This document shows, in pieces, positions 10,685-23,882 of a stretch of 64,000 nucleotides of DNA. The notes below the pieces were generated by a model. It had not been told where the DNA came from, made no database searches, and saw nothing but the letters and a program-made list of their open reading frames with translations. Both the position numbers and the translations under genes were made by a program. The stretch covers positions 1,860,001 through 1,924,000 of the forward strand of contig NW_025408669.1 of NCBI RefSeq assembly GCF_020360975.1, written 5' to 3'. The first letter of the stretch is position 1; every line of letters starts with the position of its first letter. This DNA comes from Hirsutella rhossiliensis (lineage: Eukaryota > Ascomycota > Sordariomycetes > Hypocreales > Ophiocordycipitaceae).

Positions 10685-12178
10685 TCAGTCTAGTTTTGCC
10701 ATCATTTCTTGCTTCGTCATCGGGGTGAAGTTTTCAATGTCCAGACCGCGCGATGCCAGCCCTGGCCTCACGTGGTGAGGGACCAACTGCTGGTTCAGAT
10801 TGGGTGCAATGGAGAGCTCTGCTTGCCCGTCAGCCGTGGCCACTTTGCGGTAGTCCGCCGTAGCCAAGGGATGCACTTACCGTGGCGAGTAAAGTTGAAG
10901 AGATCTGGCAGGTCACGAAGCTGGCCAGAGCCGTGTCTCGAGTCGGGCAACTTGGTGCTCGGGTCGCGAAGCTCGTCGAAGAACGGGTGCACCATGGCAT
11001 CAATGGCGGATTGTCTCTCCGTCGGCGTGTACTCGAGGAGTCGAGCAATGAGGTCAATGGCGTTGGCATCGGCCTTCCGGAACACCTTGCTAAAAGGATG
11101 AGGCTTGATCTGCGGGAACTTGTGCTCCATGTAGTTGGGGTTCATGGTTCGGATCTGCTCTCGCGTCGGCGTACCAAGCACCTTGATGATCTCCACTAAT
11201 TGATCGATGCCGGACTCGCCGGGAAACAGCGGTTGCCCAAGCATGAGCTCGGCCATGACACAGCCAGTTGACCAAACATCTGCCAACCAGTCAGCGCAAA
11301 CAACGGGCAGGGGCGTGGTGGTGCCTCTCACCAATCTTGGTTGTGTAGTTTGTCGCGCCGAAAATGAGCTCGGGCGCACGATAGTACCGAGAGCAGATGT
11401 ACGAGACGTTGGGCTCGTTCTCCACCAAGATCTTTGCACTGCCAAAGTCACAAAGCTTCAGGATCCCGCTGTTCGGGTCGAGGAGAAGGTTTTGGGGCTT
11501 GATGTCGCGATGGCAGATGCCTTGAGAGTGTATGTAGGCCAGGGCGCGAAAGAGCTGGTAAATGTACAGCTTGACCTCGAGAATGGGCATCGTCGTCTTC
11601 ATCTTGTTGAAGAACCGCGAAGCTCGATAGACGGTCTCGGGAACAAACTCTTGAACCAGGTTGAGGTAAACTTCGTCTTTCTGTAACATGGTCAGCACGG
11701 GGCGGCGGAGAGCCAGGGCCGGGAGGTGCACGCACACGTTCGCCGTTGGAGTAGTAGAATGCTTTCAGTTGGACAATATTGGGGTGTCTGACGATGCGCA
11801 TGATCTGCAGCTCACGGTTCTATTTCATCTTGGGTTAGAGATCCGAGGACGCGGCTTCCGGACGCAACGGGGTCAAGGGTCGATGCACACCTTGAATCTC
11901 TTGTCCTGTAGTACGCGCTTGATAGCTGCATCCTCCCCCGATGGCGAGAGCTTTGTTTGGAAGACGACGCCGAAGGATCCGTTGCCAACAATCTTGCATT
12001 GCGTGTATTGTAGATCTCGGGTCTCGCCGGTGACTCCATCCTGCACCTTTTCGCGAATCACCTCTGGACGCGAATGGGGTTAGCCACGCGACCACGGCGT
12101 GAGGCGCCAGGCAGAGTGAGGGGGGAACCCACCTCCCATCCTCAGACTATTGAAGGCATTTGGCCGATGAGACGACAT
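10685..12178 (-). CDS. GSK3: Glycogen synthase kinase-3 family Ser/Thr protein kinase
   Basis: Six exons (12178-12133, 12063-11891, 11819-11736, 11680-11332, 11279-10881, 10818-10685) join to 394 residues, the usual size of fungal GSK-3. Kinase landmarks are a glycine loop VGNGSFGVV (41-49), Lys64 in AAIKRV, catalytic Asp160 in CHRDIKPQN, metal-binding Asp179 in CDFGSAK, the activation-loop Tyr195 in [13 protein letters not shown], and [12 protein letters not shown]. The C-terminal [18 protein letters not shown] block is characteristic of the family. Each junction restores conserved sequence (for example NGER/KDEV and TRH/ELSI). GSK-3 kinases phosphorylate primed substrates, and in filamentous fungi they act in growth, conidiation and stress or virulence signalling. 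The start gives a short N-terminus [12 protein letters not shown] as in relatives. Confidence 0.96.
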
Positions 12179-13760
12179 GCTGGGTGGCGTTCTGACAAGG
12201 CCAGACAGCTGATTCTACCGTGTGTGGTTGGGAGAGGAAGACCGTCGACAGTTTGCAGGTGAGGGGTATCAATCCCGGGCTTTTAGCGCGGGCCGTGGCG
12301 GGCAACAAGGTCGAGGCGACGGTGGAACGGGGTGCGATGCGTGGAGATGCGGCAGGCCACTAGAGCTGCAGCTGCCAATGAAGGCGTCGATGGCGACCAC
12401 GGACAAGGGGGCCGTCGCTCGGGGGTTTGCCTTTTGGGTCGAAGAGACAAATCGCGCCAGACGAGGCAGCGGCAACGTTCGCGAGACCAAAACGTGGGGC
12501 GACTGTCGGATGCAGCTGAGATGCGGCGTCAGTTCTGGCGACCGAGGAATGACGGGCGTTGGCGGATGCAAAATCACCAACAGAAATTGAGGGGGAGGGA
12601 TTGCAAAGGATGAGGGAAAATGGCAACGGCGAAAGTGTTTGCGAGGTGGTGTTTTTGGCAACGCAGCCTCAGGCTTTGGAGGGGCGAGGTGCGGGGCGGG
12701 GCTGGAGAACGGGAGCGACAGCGGGCGGAGACAGTTCAAGGTTATAAGGGAAGGGGAGGAAAGAGAGGGGGGGCTGCTGCTGCTGCTGCTGCAGGCAATG
12801 ATGATGCCGATGGATGTAGAGTAGACTGAAGGCGGCAGCACGGGCGAAGAACAAGAGCGAGAGTCGAAGCAGTGCGCTGCAGGATGCACCATGCATGCAT
12901 CAAGCAGCCAGAGATGAAAATGCCTCCCGTAGTCAAGGGCAAGTCAGGTACATGCGGCGGCTGCGGAAGCACCAGCAGGCCACGGGAGAGCAGAGGAAGC
13001 GCGGGTAGGAATGGGAAGACGGTCCATAGGGAAGATGAGGATGTAGGAGGTAGGTAAGGTGGGTTGCCTGAAGCATTGAGTAGCACCGAACGCTGCTTTG
13101 CACAGAGGCTGGTAGGGGGTGGCCCCGAGGGAGGGGGTTGTCTCGTGACAAGGTGACGGGGCGGCAAATGTTCGTCAAGAGACGGGTAGACAGAAATGTG
13201 TGTATGCGCGCGCGCGCAGTCCCAGGCTCGCACTGCTCGCCGTCAAGAGGACAAAGGGAGAAGCAGGCGATTGCAGGCAGGAGGAGCTTACTCACGTTGT
13301 ATCAAGGTCCACGAGGCAATCGTCTGCGCAGTCTCGAGCTTTCCGCGGGAGGAGGAGCTGGGGACAGAGCCAAAGGGTCGCCTGCGCGGCAGTCGGCTGT
13401 CAGCAACAGCAGCACACGTGCTCAGGTCGAGCCAAGGCTACCTCAAGGCAGGCAATCAAGAAGGATATAGACGCGGCGGCTTCGTGCAGCAAACGGCCAG
13501 GGCGTCGCGGCGGCCAGTGCAGCGAGCACCAACGGCGTAATGTAGACAAGGTTCGTCGTCGACTCGGCTGCGCAAGGGGGCAGCGTCTACGGCGATGACT
13601 TTCGGTTGGGGGCGACGACAGGGCGGCCCGACGCTGCGCTGCTCTGCGAGGATGGCGCTGGCGAGGCGATGGGATCGGAGAGGAAGGGGGGATCAAAGGA
13701 GAGATGGGGGAGGCGACCGGGGCTGAGGGGTTGGTTGGCTGGTAGGTTAGGTTGGAGTCG

Positions 13761-13794
13761 TAGTGGTGGTGGTGGTGCTGGGTGGTGGTGGTGG
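13761..13794. repeat. Imperfect (GTG)n microsatellite
   Basis: A short GGT/GTG-rich trinucleotide tract interrupted by GCTG lies in the purine-rich region upstream of GSK-3. Confidence 0.8.
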
Positions 13795-16700
13795 ACGAGG
13801 AGGACGACGCCGCGGACGGGGCGAGGGGAAAAGGCAGCGTCCAGCAGGGCCCGTCAGTGCGCGTGTGGGCGGCGAGGGTACCTCTCCGTACCGTACCTTT
13901 GTGCTGAGCCCACCATGTTAATATGCGGGGCGGGGCGCTGCTTCAATTGTAGCCACGCGCGCACCTCTGGTCGCCCAGCGCAGCGGGAAAGGGGGATTGC
14001 TCAATTCATGGGTTTGCAGGTGGACACGGCTGTATAATACACGGCGTCTGGTAGGCTCACAGAGTGCAAAGGGCCCGGTTGCCGTTCGGGCGTGACGGCC
14101 GGTCAGCGCCCCAAAGGCCCCTCTGGAGGACTCGCTCCAGATTCCACCCCCGCTCGTGAAATCAGCCTTGGGAGCTCGCGAAACAGACTTGTAGCAATGT
14201 GCTCGCCCCATCTACAGTACACATCACTTGACGTTGTTGTTTGCGCAGAGAAACAACAGGGGTGTTGTTTGACGGTGCACAGCAAGACTGCACAGCAAAA
14301 GGAGCGGGGCAAGACAGGACACTCAAGGAGGATCCTTTCGAACCAGACTTGAATACATGGCAAAGAGAACGAATGGGAGGCAACTGCCCAAGCCTTGCTG
14401 TCTACCCAAGACAATGGGCAGATGCGGAGATGAAGAGGGAAAACATTGGCAAGTGCACGGCGGGGTGCAAAGTATCGGATACAGGCGGCGAGGTGAACGA
14501 GGTTGAGGTGCAGATTCAGGAACCTGACCCTTGGAACGGCCACCCTGGTCAACGGGCAGATAAAGATGCACGTATGTACAACGGGTCCCGGCAACGGCGA
14601 GCATCGCAGAGTAGGTACATACATGCACTGACGGGGTGGTAGCGAGGTCAAGAGTGTAGGCATACCTGCGGCTACTAGAAGATATGTCCAAGTGCTCTGT
14701 ATGTGCATGTGAGTTGCTTTGCTTGGCTGTGGATTCAACAACAGTCGCACAAAAGACACACAAGGGTCTACTACAGAAACACCACCAAGTGAGAATTGAT
14801 TCAACCAAGCATGGGCGTTCGGCATGTCTCTCTACCTGGCACCAGACGCAGAGCTGCACCGTACATGGGTCCGGGGAGCTACTGTACGGCGATGCACTGT
14901 ATGTACAGGCCGGGCGCTGGTTGGCCGCGACAGCGCCCTAGCCGAAAGGATCCATCCAGGGTCCACAGTGTTGGACTTGCAAAGAGCTCATGTGCTCTTG
15001 GTTTTTCGAGACGGATAGCTGGCGCTAGCTCTTTACGGAGCACAATCAATCCAATGCTTTTTTTGGGTGAAAGGGCGGGCGGCTTGGGTGAGAATGGGCT
15101 GCTGTTTGCCTGGGTCGTTGAGACGTCTGTTGGTCATGGAAATGACAAGCCCAGCTTTCACATGCCGCAGCCGATCAAACTTGTTTCCACCCTCTGTGTG
15201 TACTGACTGTACCTACATGCCACTGTGGTACACAGAAGGAGTGAAGAGGCACATGGATGCTCGCCAAGACTTTCCTCCCTGTACCTACAGTAGTGCTGTA
15301 TCTCGCGGCGACTGCTGTCGTTTCAGACTGCTCGACCACTAGGTAGTTGCTGAGAAGAGAGATGCATCCATACCGTGGCCGGTGAAGCCTCGCTGCAGAG
15401 GTACTGTACAGTACACAATACCGCGACGATCGATACTGGGCCTCGATGCCGCGGCCAGCGCTTTGGTCAGCAGCACGGGCAGGCTCAGCAGCCCACATGG
15501 CCGCAGCAGCTTCCCGCCCGTCATGTCACCTGACGGGCTGCAGGGGTCTCCCGTCGTGACCCAGGCCCAACTGTTTCCAAGCCCGGCGCGTCAGACACGC
15601 AGCTCCGGATGACTGGCGCATGACATGGGTGTGCCGACATTGCAGATTCTCACCCACCTCGCATCTGTCGCCGGCAAACTGCTCTCAACACTGTACCGAG
15701 TGTCGGGAACCTGGAAAGATGTCTACCAGCAGTGAGTGGCCTTTGCCAGTCGACGGCCCCGAGTCGGCAAGTAGCGTGTACGGAGCACTCGGTGCTCGTC
15801 TCAACGACGCTGAGGCTCAGAATGTACGCATGCGTCGACTTCAAGGCCATCCGCACATTACGGTGTAGGTACTCGGCAGGTAGCGGTTTCCAGCCATGCC
15901 GGGCTACATCCAGTGACGAGGGGCGGTGCCGTTGAGCCAACATCTAAAAACAGATGAAAATATCCCGGCAACTTCCAGGTTCGGGGCACAGTGGTGAGGT
16001 CTGGCCTAACTCGATCAGGGCCTTGCCGAACAGAGCTGCGGGAACGGTAGCTCCCACCACGAAGCACTTCGCCTCGTAGAGCCGTGCCGGACGGGGCGGA
16101 TTCACGCACTGGTCGGCGGGTCGTAGATGGAAGAGACAAGCCTTTGGGTTGTCGGAGCCCTACAAGTGCACAGATAGGCGAGCGCGCGCAAGGGGGCTTG
16201 GGGTATCTGTATTGAGGGCGCGTGTAGCGAGTACTTGCACATGCACCCATGACCGCACTGCGAGAGGCCCAGTGGATGCGGTGAGCCCAGGTAGACGATA
16301 CTGCACCTACAGCAAAGCGCAGCGGTGCAGGCAAGAGACCAATCAATTCTTTTAGTCTCCGTCTGTCTTCCAGCACATGCCGGGCCTCATCTCCCACGGA
16401 GTAATCTTGCCGCCGAGATCTACGACGAGATAGACATTGGTAATGTCCGAAGTGCGTCTACTCTATCGTCAGCGAGCTCGATTCGCGTCGATCTCTATTT
16501 CCTGCACGCCCAGGCGAATGCTTGTCCATTCGGCAAAGTGCCGTGCCATTGTGCTTGTAGAGTATGTACCTCTGTACAGTACATACAGTATTTTGCAGCC
16601 TGCACAGTACAGTTCTCGTTTTGCGTCTTCTTGTCCCGACGGCATTGGTGACGCAGACTGGTGGTCGGAGACGCCACGAGGACGGGCATCATCCCAGCAC

Positions 16701-19700
16701 GCTACCCGCGAGTGCGGGGCGGGTTACGAACTGGACGAGACTCTGCGGAGCATATGCTCTATTGGGGGACCGATGAGATCACCAGTCTGGTAAGTTGCAG
16801 AGTTGCTGGATTGCTGAGCTCTGCAGGGCTGCAAATGCCGCATAACCAAAGTTTCATGGCTCTTCGAGGTCATCGAGGTCAAGTCAATTGCTGGAAAGAC
16901 GGCGTTTGATCCGCAATCTGGCTTACTCGCCAAACAAACAAAACACTCTCGACTCTCACCCACGGCGAACGCAAAAATGTTGTGTGTGCCGATGTTGTGC
17001 TCCCAGGTACTCCGTACTTGGCACCGAGTACAAAAAAGACGTGTACCCAACTTTATTATTATCCCCCCCCGTGACAGAAATTATCGCTCTCCACCCTCCG
17101 CCTGCTTCCTTGCCTCTGGCTGGCTAGCCGCGAATGGAGTCGTCGACAGGGGGGTGTGGGCGCCTATCGCGTGCGGGCTAGCGAGCCCCTGTCGGCTGGT
17201 CACGTTGGGCCTCGACGTCATGGGCGCGACGTCATCTGCGTATTAATCATTTAGAGTCTGCACGGTACAGCGGGGAGCATCGAAAATGACGGTGCACGGC
17301 ACACACAATCTCAAGTCCATGCTGTAATTACTGGGTGCTGTACTGGGTACGGTGCATTCATGCCTGTGCAGGCAAAAAGACGAGGTAGAAGGAGCCGTGA
17401 TGCCGCCGCCCATGAAAGGCTGTCCAGACACCCACCACCACCCAGGTATGCATGTATTCGCACACGCGGCACACGGCCGACGGTCGCACGGCTTTGCCTT
17501 CGGTGCAGGGATGACGGGTGCGTGGTGGCACGCGGCTCTTGCAAAGTCATACCCGGATGCTTGCATCAGTGGAATGCGGCGAGGTCCCATGACCCTCCCC
17601 ATGCGGCGCTAACGACCCATTTTAGGTTCTGCTCGTACGAGACACTGAATGCATCCCGTGCAGAGGGCGAGTGACGATGGAGTCGACAAGCAACAGCAGA
17701 GGGACCAATGGGCTTGGTCAATTGGACTGCACCGTACGTAACATGGCGCTCAGCTTGCTCGCTTTGCACCGATACTCCGGAACCCCGTGACCTGCCGATT
17801 GCTATTATCTATTCGCTGGTTGGTCTTGGTGCTTGCCTGGACGGGGTACATACCGTACAAATGCTCGGAACGGTGCCTGGGGGCCAGGTGCACGATGAGA
17901 GAGCCAAGACTTGTTTCGGCATCGACGCGCTATCGCAGCTTAGCCCCTAAAATGCCCCTCATGGCGCGGCACGGGAGCCCTGTCCAACTGCCGCACTTTA
18001 ACCGCTTGTACCCACTGTTGGTGCTGCTTACCTGCGCCAGCGCTCAGGCCTGCAGCCAGTTGGCTGGCTGGGCGCTAGTGCTCTGTAGTGGATGCGGGAA
18101 TAAGACTTCGTCGACAACCTTGACTTCACCTCTCTCGCAGCTCACATCAGCACTTCGTTCCTACTGGTCTTGCCCGCCCTGCCTGTGGCAAACGCTGGCC
18201 CCATCACCAATTGGACACAGGCTCACGGCAACGCCTCCCAATCCCTCCATGTCGCGCCCGTTGGCCTCATGCAGCTGCATGTCAACTCGTCACGGCCTCT
18301 CGGAGAAGGCCTGACACACCCGGCGTGCACGGAGAATCGCCAGCATGCACGAGGATGCGAGTGATGGCCTGGTCCCTGAGGCTCCATCCATCCTCGAGTT
18401 TCCCCATCGTCATTGGATCTGCTCTCGCTCAGCCATGCCGGCCCGCGCTCCACAGACTCTTGCTTAGCTCAGATCGGCCACGCAGACCCGAGCCTGTCAT
18501 GGGCCAGAGGCGTCTGCCGTGTGCTGTTGATGCTACGCCAGGCTACTTCCAGGCCTAGGGGCACAAACTGCCATGGCCCGCCACATGAAGCAGACATTGC
18601 AGGGCGAGCCGTTCCCGTGACCGCTTCCGGATATCTACCTGACACTTCTGTGCCCGAAACTTCTTCGACGACGTTGTCACGCGTCCAGGACATGTCGCTT
18701 ACTTCCTCCCGCTCGAGAACTGCGACTGCTCACCCCGTACGTTACTCCGGCTGTTCCCTTTCATGTTTACTCCGCCATGCTCACGAGCCGGAGCCTGGCA
18801 GGGCCTTGCTTGACCACCGCCAGCCAGCACTGCGGCCCTCCCTGAGAAGACGACAAGGAAATACTCACCATGGATATCTTGCCGGCGAGAAGCGCTTCGC
18901 CGAGCGAACAAGCTGTAAGTGCCGCCTGCTCGCTGCGGCGTATGGTCATGTGAGATGACGCGAGTAGAGGGCATGTAGTCGACGACAGCCGTCTTTGGGA
19001 GTTTAAAGTCGGCTCGTGTTTTCCGGCTCCATGGCTTGCTGGCACACGTGAACAGGACCGAACTCCGAGAGGGCCAAGGCTGTTAACCGCCGACCTGGCC
19101 AGACACCGTGTGCGACTTCTGGTGTGTTTCGGCGCTCGTTACACGATGGGGACTTGTCACCAGGGGCCCATGCCATCGCTCCAAGGAGACCGGTGGACAG
19201 CATCCAACTACGCGGGCCAGGTATTCTGAACGCCGTGTTCTTTGTGTCTCCCACCCAAGGCTGATGCCCAGGGTCGCCCGCCGACCAAGACTGGCTCAGG
19301 ATCCTGGCTCATTCGTGATCACAGAGTTCCACACCACTTGGACTTTCTGCATGCGCCGCTACTCGGCGTCCAACGACACTCCGCTGCCTGAATGCAGTCC
19401 ATCTCGTCGCCACCACTGAATTCTGTCCCATGGCTCACAGCACAGCATCCTTGCTCTTGCGGCGCAACCTGTTTTCGCGGAGCAGCTCTCCAAAGTTTGC
19501 GCGAGTCCACTGCTGGACGGCGATGAAACCGCTCGGCCTGTGTGCAGCGGCAAGCGATCGGCCATTTCGCGTCCTGGGCCCTCCAAGGGGGCTCTCGCAG
19601 CCAACATGCGGACGATGCCGTTCCTAGTAGCCATGCCCGTCGTGGCATTACCGAGCAGTCGCCCAACAGATGCTGTGCGACTGCTACCTCGTCCCTTGGG

Positions 19701-20560
19701 TATTGTGCAGCATCTCCGTTCGCCAGAATGCCCATTCTTGCTCCCCTCACCCTCTTAGTCTCGGCAGTTGTCGACCTCGGGGGCCCAGCGGCAGCTACCC
19801 GAAGCGAGTGATGGGGGACTGATGAGACACGCTGGAAACCAGGACCGTGGGGCGGCGATGGCCCAGCTGCCAGCCAGCCTTTGCTGCTCCTCTCGGGGAT
19901 CCTCGCTTGCTGCTGCGATTGCTTCTCCGGCCGTTGTGGTACGCTGCCTTGCAGTGAGAGTGTGATGTGTGGTGGCATGGACATGGTGAGGCATGTGTCG
20001 TCGTGGGCCTGGAGGGATTGGCATCTGTAGCTCTACCAACCGCGACATACGTGGCTTAGCTATTATGTGTCCAGATCTCGTCCAGTCTAGGTCAACAAGA
20101 GATTTCCCAGGCATCCCCTGGACCCCTGAAAGTTTGTACGCAGGCAAACTCCCGCCGCATCGGGCCCTCAGATCCAACTAAACCCAGCCTCAAAACACCC
20201 AAATGTCCAGGCCCGCCTCCAAATCAGGCGCCTAGAAACTGTCATCGTCTACCAGACAACATTGGCTGCCCTGGCCTTTCCCACCCCTCCATCTAACCCT
20301 ATCCCTGCCCAGGCCCCAGGAGCCCCCTCTTGTTGCCTCCCCCCCCAGGCCTGTCTGTCTGGTTGGGTAACCGACCTCTCGCGGGGCGGGCGCAACTCCT
20401 CCCTCTCTGTCCGTATCCGGCCGAATGCATGCTGCGTGGCTGAGATCATACGCACACATTGGGCGCCCGACGACCCAAGTCTCTTGCCGTACGCAGTCTT
20501 CAGCGGGCGCCGGGCAGGGAGGAGAGGGGGGTGGGCAGCGTTGGTGACGCCCAGTGTCAG

Positions 20561-20580
20561 TGTGTGTGTGTGTGTGTGTA
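20561..20580. repeat. (TG)10 dinucleotide repeat
   Basis: About ten consecutive TG units lie in the gene-poor interval, 450 bp past the 3' end of the phosphofructo-2-kinase gene. Confidence 0.85.
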
Positions 20581-21029
20581 TTCGTACATTCCCATTATTT
20601 CTTCTTTCAGGGGCGAGACGTGCTGGCGCAATGGCCCCTGCAAGGCGTCTCCCGGGAGTATCCAACTGCATGTCGTCCATGTCCTCCTGTATGTGAACAT
20701 TTCTAGCCTCTAGACTTTACTACACCAAAGGCTCTTTGGCATATCCCGCCGTCGTTCCCTGTCGACCTGAATCGAACAGGGTCCCTTTGCTGAGCTTGCT
20801 TGCCTTTGATGCTCGCATGTACATGTACGGCGACGAGCTCGCGCCTCCCCCAAGTGGACTCGTATGTGTCTGGATTCGTTACCACTACATACAATACTGT
20901 ACGTGTACACGTGCGTGGCTCGGCCGTTGCGGTTATTCTGATAGGACACGCACCGACGGACTGGTTACACAGGCATGCTGCACGGAGCAAGACAGCGTCG
21001 TCGAGCAAATTACGTCCCCTACACCCATC

Positions 21030-23025
21030 CTAATCCTCGTCATCCACCTTATCCGCAACCATGTCCTTGGCCGTGTTGATGACCTTCTCCGGGGGGCGCT
21101 CCACGGGCACCGCCGGGCTGCTCATGCCACCGGGGATCGGGCTCATCTGGCCACTGCTGGGATTGCTGCCGCTGCCGCTGGCCTTTGTACTGGTCGAGGC
21201 GCCAGTCAGAGGGAACTTGATGTCGTCGGGAGAGCCGGGCAGCAGGCTTGGGTCCAGGCCGGGAATGTGGATGCGCTTGGCCTCGTTCTGGTACGCGGCG
21301 GGGATGATCTCGATGATCTCGTCGCGCGGAAACCTAAGAAGCGGAATCTCCATGGTCGAGCAGTGCATCAGGTACGCATAAAGGACGCGGAGGACCGATT
21401 CGTGGGCGATGATGAGGAGGTCGTTCTGCTCCCGCTCGAGCTCGAGAATGATTGGCTCCAGCCGGACGGCAAGATCGTGGTAAGACTGGCCAGTCAAGCT
21501 TGTCAGTCAACAAGGCAGGCAATGCGGCGACTAAGAATCGTACCTCTGCACGTGGATACCTATGGTGGTAGGGGTCCAGCTCATGCTTTTCCACCTCCTC
21601 GGGGTATATCTGCCGGATGACACGCTCCGACATCTTTTCGCAGACACCAGGGTTGATCTGGCTCATCTGCGACCGCTGGCGAACCTTGTATCCTCTTTCC
21701 CCCAGGTAGTCTGCTGTCTGGACGGTCCGCCGGCGCGTCGAAGTCCACACGGTCAGGGCCCGCAGGGGAGACTGGGTGCCCCCCTTTGCCTCCTTTTCTG
21801 CCTGTTCCTGTTGGCGGTGCTTCAACAGCGTCTCGGACATCTTCTCAGTGTAAATCTTGCCCTGCTCGGAGAGTGGCGCGTCTGCCTTGTACGAATCTTC
21901 CTCCTCGGTGGTTCCCGCCCGGACGAAGAAGGTGGTGCGCGACTTGATGTGCAAGTTGGTGAGGTAAAAGACTATTCGGTGGGAGAGGTAGTTGAAGCTG
22001 ACGTTGTTGTAGAAGAATTTGGCTCCAGCATTGATCATTCTAATGTAGTTGAGCTCGCCCTCGTTCATCGTCTCAAACATGGGGATTCTCATGTCGATGC
22101 GCTTCAGGTACAGGTCGGCCGCTTCATCGGGGTCCATGCCAGCAAACTGGTGATGCGGGTGAGCCATGGAGGAAGAGAAACCGCCGGGCCACGAGAAGAG
22201 CAAAGAGGCACTCACATCTGGAGACGATATCTTGACGTTTCTTGCGTTCTCACGGAGAATACGCACGTCGTTGACGTACGACTCGATGAAGAGTGTCTAC
22301 TCGCAAAGTCAGTGGGTTGCGGTACTTGTCGCGAACCCTGGCCGACACTTACTTGAACGTCGTGCTTGGCCAATTCCTTGGCCAAGGCCCGCCGCCCACT
22401 TGCCGTCGGATTGACCGCGTCGTAGATGGCGACCTGGCCGTTCTCATGATTGAGCCAGGCATAGATGTCCTCGCGGCACCTCTTGAGGATCTTTTGCCGC
22501 AATATGACGGAAGCCGGAGAGGCGTTTGGGAAGAAGTAATCCTCAGGGACCGAGCCTTCGGGGCCAACAGTGGCACGTCGGTAGTCGCCCAGGTGAAAGA
22601 TGCGCGTCTTGACACCCAGCCATTGCAGGTATCTCGCAAGCGAGACACAGATGTGACTGAAAAGGTGAGTGACAGCGCGGACAGCGACAGGGCACGGCGA
22701 ACTCACGTCTTGCCCCGTGCTGGAGGGCCTACCATGGCAATGGCTATGCGCCCGGAGTGAAACAGTCGGCCAGACATGGTGCTATAAAGCTGGGCCGGAG
22801 CCAAGTCGTGGTCCTCGACGACATCGTGAATGCCGTCAATAAACGTTGAGCTCCGGCGACGATATCGAGGAGCATTTGCCGCTATTTCGGCGGTCCTGTT
22901 GAAGTCAGTCCCAGTCTCGTATCCATTTCCTGGGGTTCACAGTTGGCGATACAGGGGCCAAGGCAGGCAGGCGTGCGCTGCTGATTTGAGCAGAGCCAGG
23001 GAATCGCTTACAGTAGTGTGTCCAT
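21030..23025 (-). CDS. 6-phosphofructo-2-kinase with degenerate fructose-2,6-bisphosphatase domain
   Basis: Six exons (23025-23012, 22895-22707, 22656-22353, 22296-22216, 22146-21544, 21485-21030) give 548 residues. The N-terminal kinase half has the P-loop VGPPARGKT (60-68) and the family block FHLGDYRRATVG. The C-terminal histidine-phosphatase-like half is complete in length and keeps a later AHESVLRVLYAYL block. The catalytic RHG triad, however, reads VRAG with Ala273 in place of the phosphohistidine. The protein is therefore expected to make fructose-2,6-bisphosphate, the activator of phosphofructokinase, without degrading it, as for yeast Pfk26. RRRSST (17-22) is a possible PKA site. The first exon of only 14 nt is inferred from the frame and the splice site. 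An upstream in-frame Met at 23301 is possible but its sequence looks non-coding. The tail is Ser/Pro-rich. Confidence 0.93.
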
Positions 23026-23882
23026 GTTGTTGGTGTCAGCGAGCCAAGGCTTCTTTTGACGGCCTTGTCGAACAGCTGCGGGGGACGCCCTGTAATGCAG
23101 ACGAGGCCCGACGCACGCACTTGAGGGGAGCGATTTGGATCTTGATATGGTCCTGGCTCTCAAAGGCGGGTCCTCTCCCGACTGAAGCCGGGCCTTCCTC
23201 CGCCTACAGCGACCGGAGTTGGTGCGGTATGGGAATACACTCTGATGAATATCACGACGGAGTTCTGGAGGAAGGCGGCCGTGAAGCAGGCCGAGTCTCA
23301 AGGCTCTTTAGGCTGGCGTTGAGGCCCGAGAAGGTCGGAGAAGGCGATTGAGGGTGGGGGAGACCAAGGTTTCCAGGAGGACAAGACTGAGACGGCCGAA
23401 AAGATGCGACAGGATGCGGCAACGTGCGGTAATGAGAGGGTAAATTCGATATCTCCAGGGCAAGATCAGAAGCGGACGGTGACGGTAGGTTGCGAGATAT
23501 GTAGATAGCGACTCCTGCACACCAAACAAAGGTGCGCTTACCAGACAGTACAAGATACTTACCCAGAAACTCGGCACGGAACATCCCCCCTCCGTCAATG
23601 CCCCGGACTGCTAAAGTTCCTCGCGCCAAATCGGAGAAGCTCTTCTTCGCCTCGGGCTTCTGATGAAAATTGTTCTCTGACCTCATATACCACCACCCCT
23701 CTCACCCGCACCCTCGCCAACCACCCATTCCATCGCGGCTGCAGGCGCATTGGGCCGGACCAGTTTGCGACTCAAGGCTTCGCCATAGCCTTGCCAATCG
23801 TTTGCTGCCCCGTCCTTCCTCCACGTCTTCAACTCGCTCCAACTCAGAGGCGGAGCCGGGACGAATCCCACGAGCCGTCGCC
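23026..23882. promoter_or_regulatory. Divergent promoter region of phosphofructo-2-kinase and TOM40
   Basis: About 0.86 kb separates the two divergent starts. Frames here (for example 23252-23686 on the minus strand) have no family resemblance. They probably belong to leaders or promoters. No specific operator was recognised. Confidence 0.5.

Larger units (their letters stand above)
12179..21029. other. About 8.9 kb without a supportable protein gene
   Basis: This lies between the GSK-3 start and the 3' end of the phosphofructo-2-kinase gene, both on the minus strand. The first 1.6 kb is purine-rich on the plus strand, hence pyrimidine-rich in the GSK-3 sense, and probably holds that gene's promoter and leader. 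The rest has short frames on all six tracks that look like chance. It is not AT-rich, so it does not look like a RIP-degraded transposon island. It has several GTAC-centred palindromes (15401, 16572, 17008) and simple repeats. A long non-coding RNA or a degenerate gene cannot be excluded. Confidence 0.5.

Noticed and set aside
14103..14825. 240-codon frame on the minus strand
   Set aside because: Cys/Pro/Leu-rich, no recognisable domain, several equally long frames overlap it on both strands.
17952..18314. Frame with a signal-peptide-like start (FNRLYPLLVLLTCASAQA) and a second hydrophobic frame near 18150-18364
   Set aside because: No domain, no convincing splice linking the two frames and no conservation evidence; in several kb of unassigned DNA such hydrophobic runs arise by chance.
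12179..21029. RIP-degraded transposon island
   Set aside because: The interval is GC-rich with no TpA-heavy composition, terminal repeats or transposase and reverse-transcriptase motifs.
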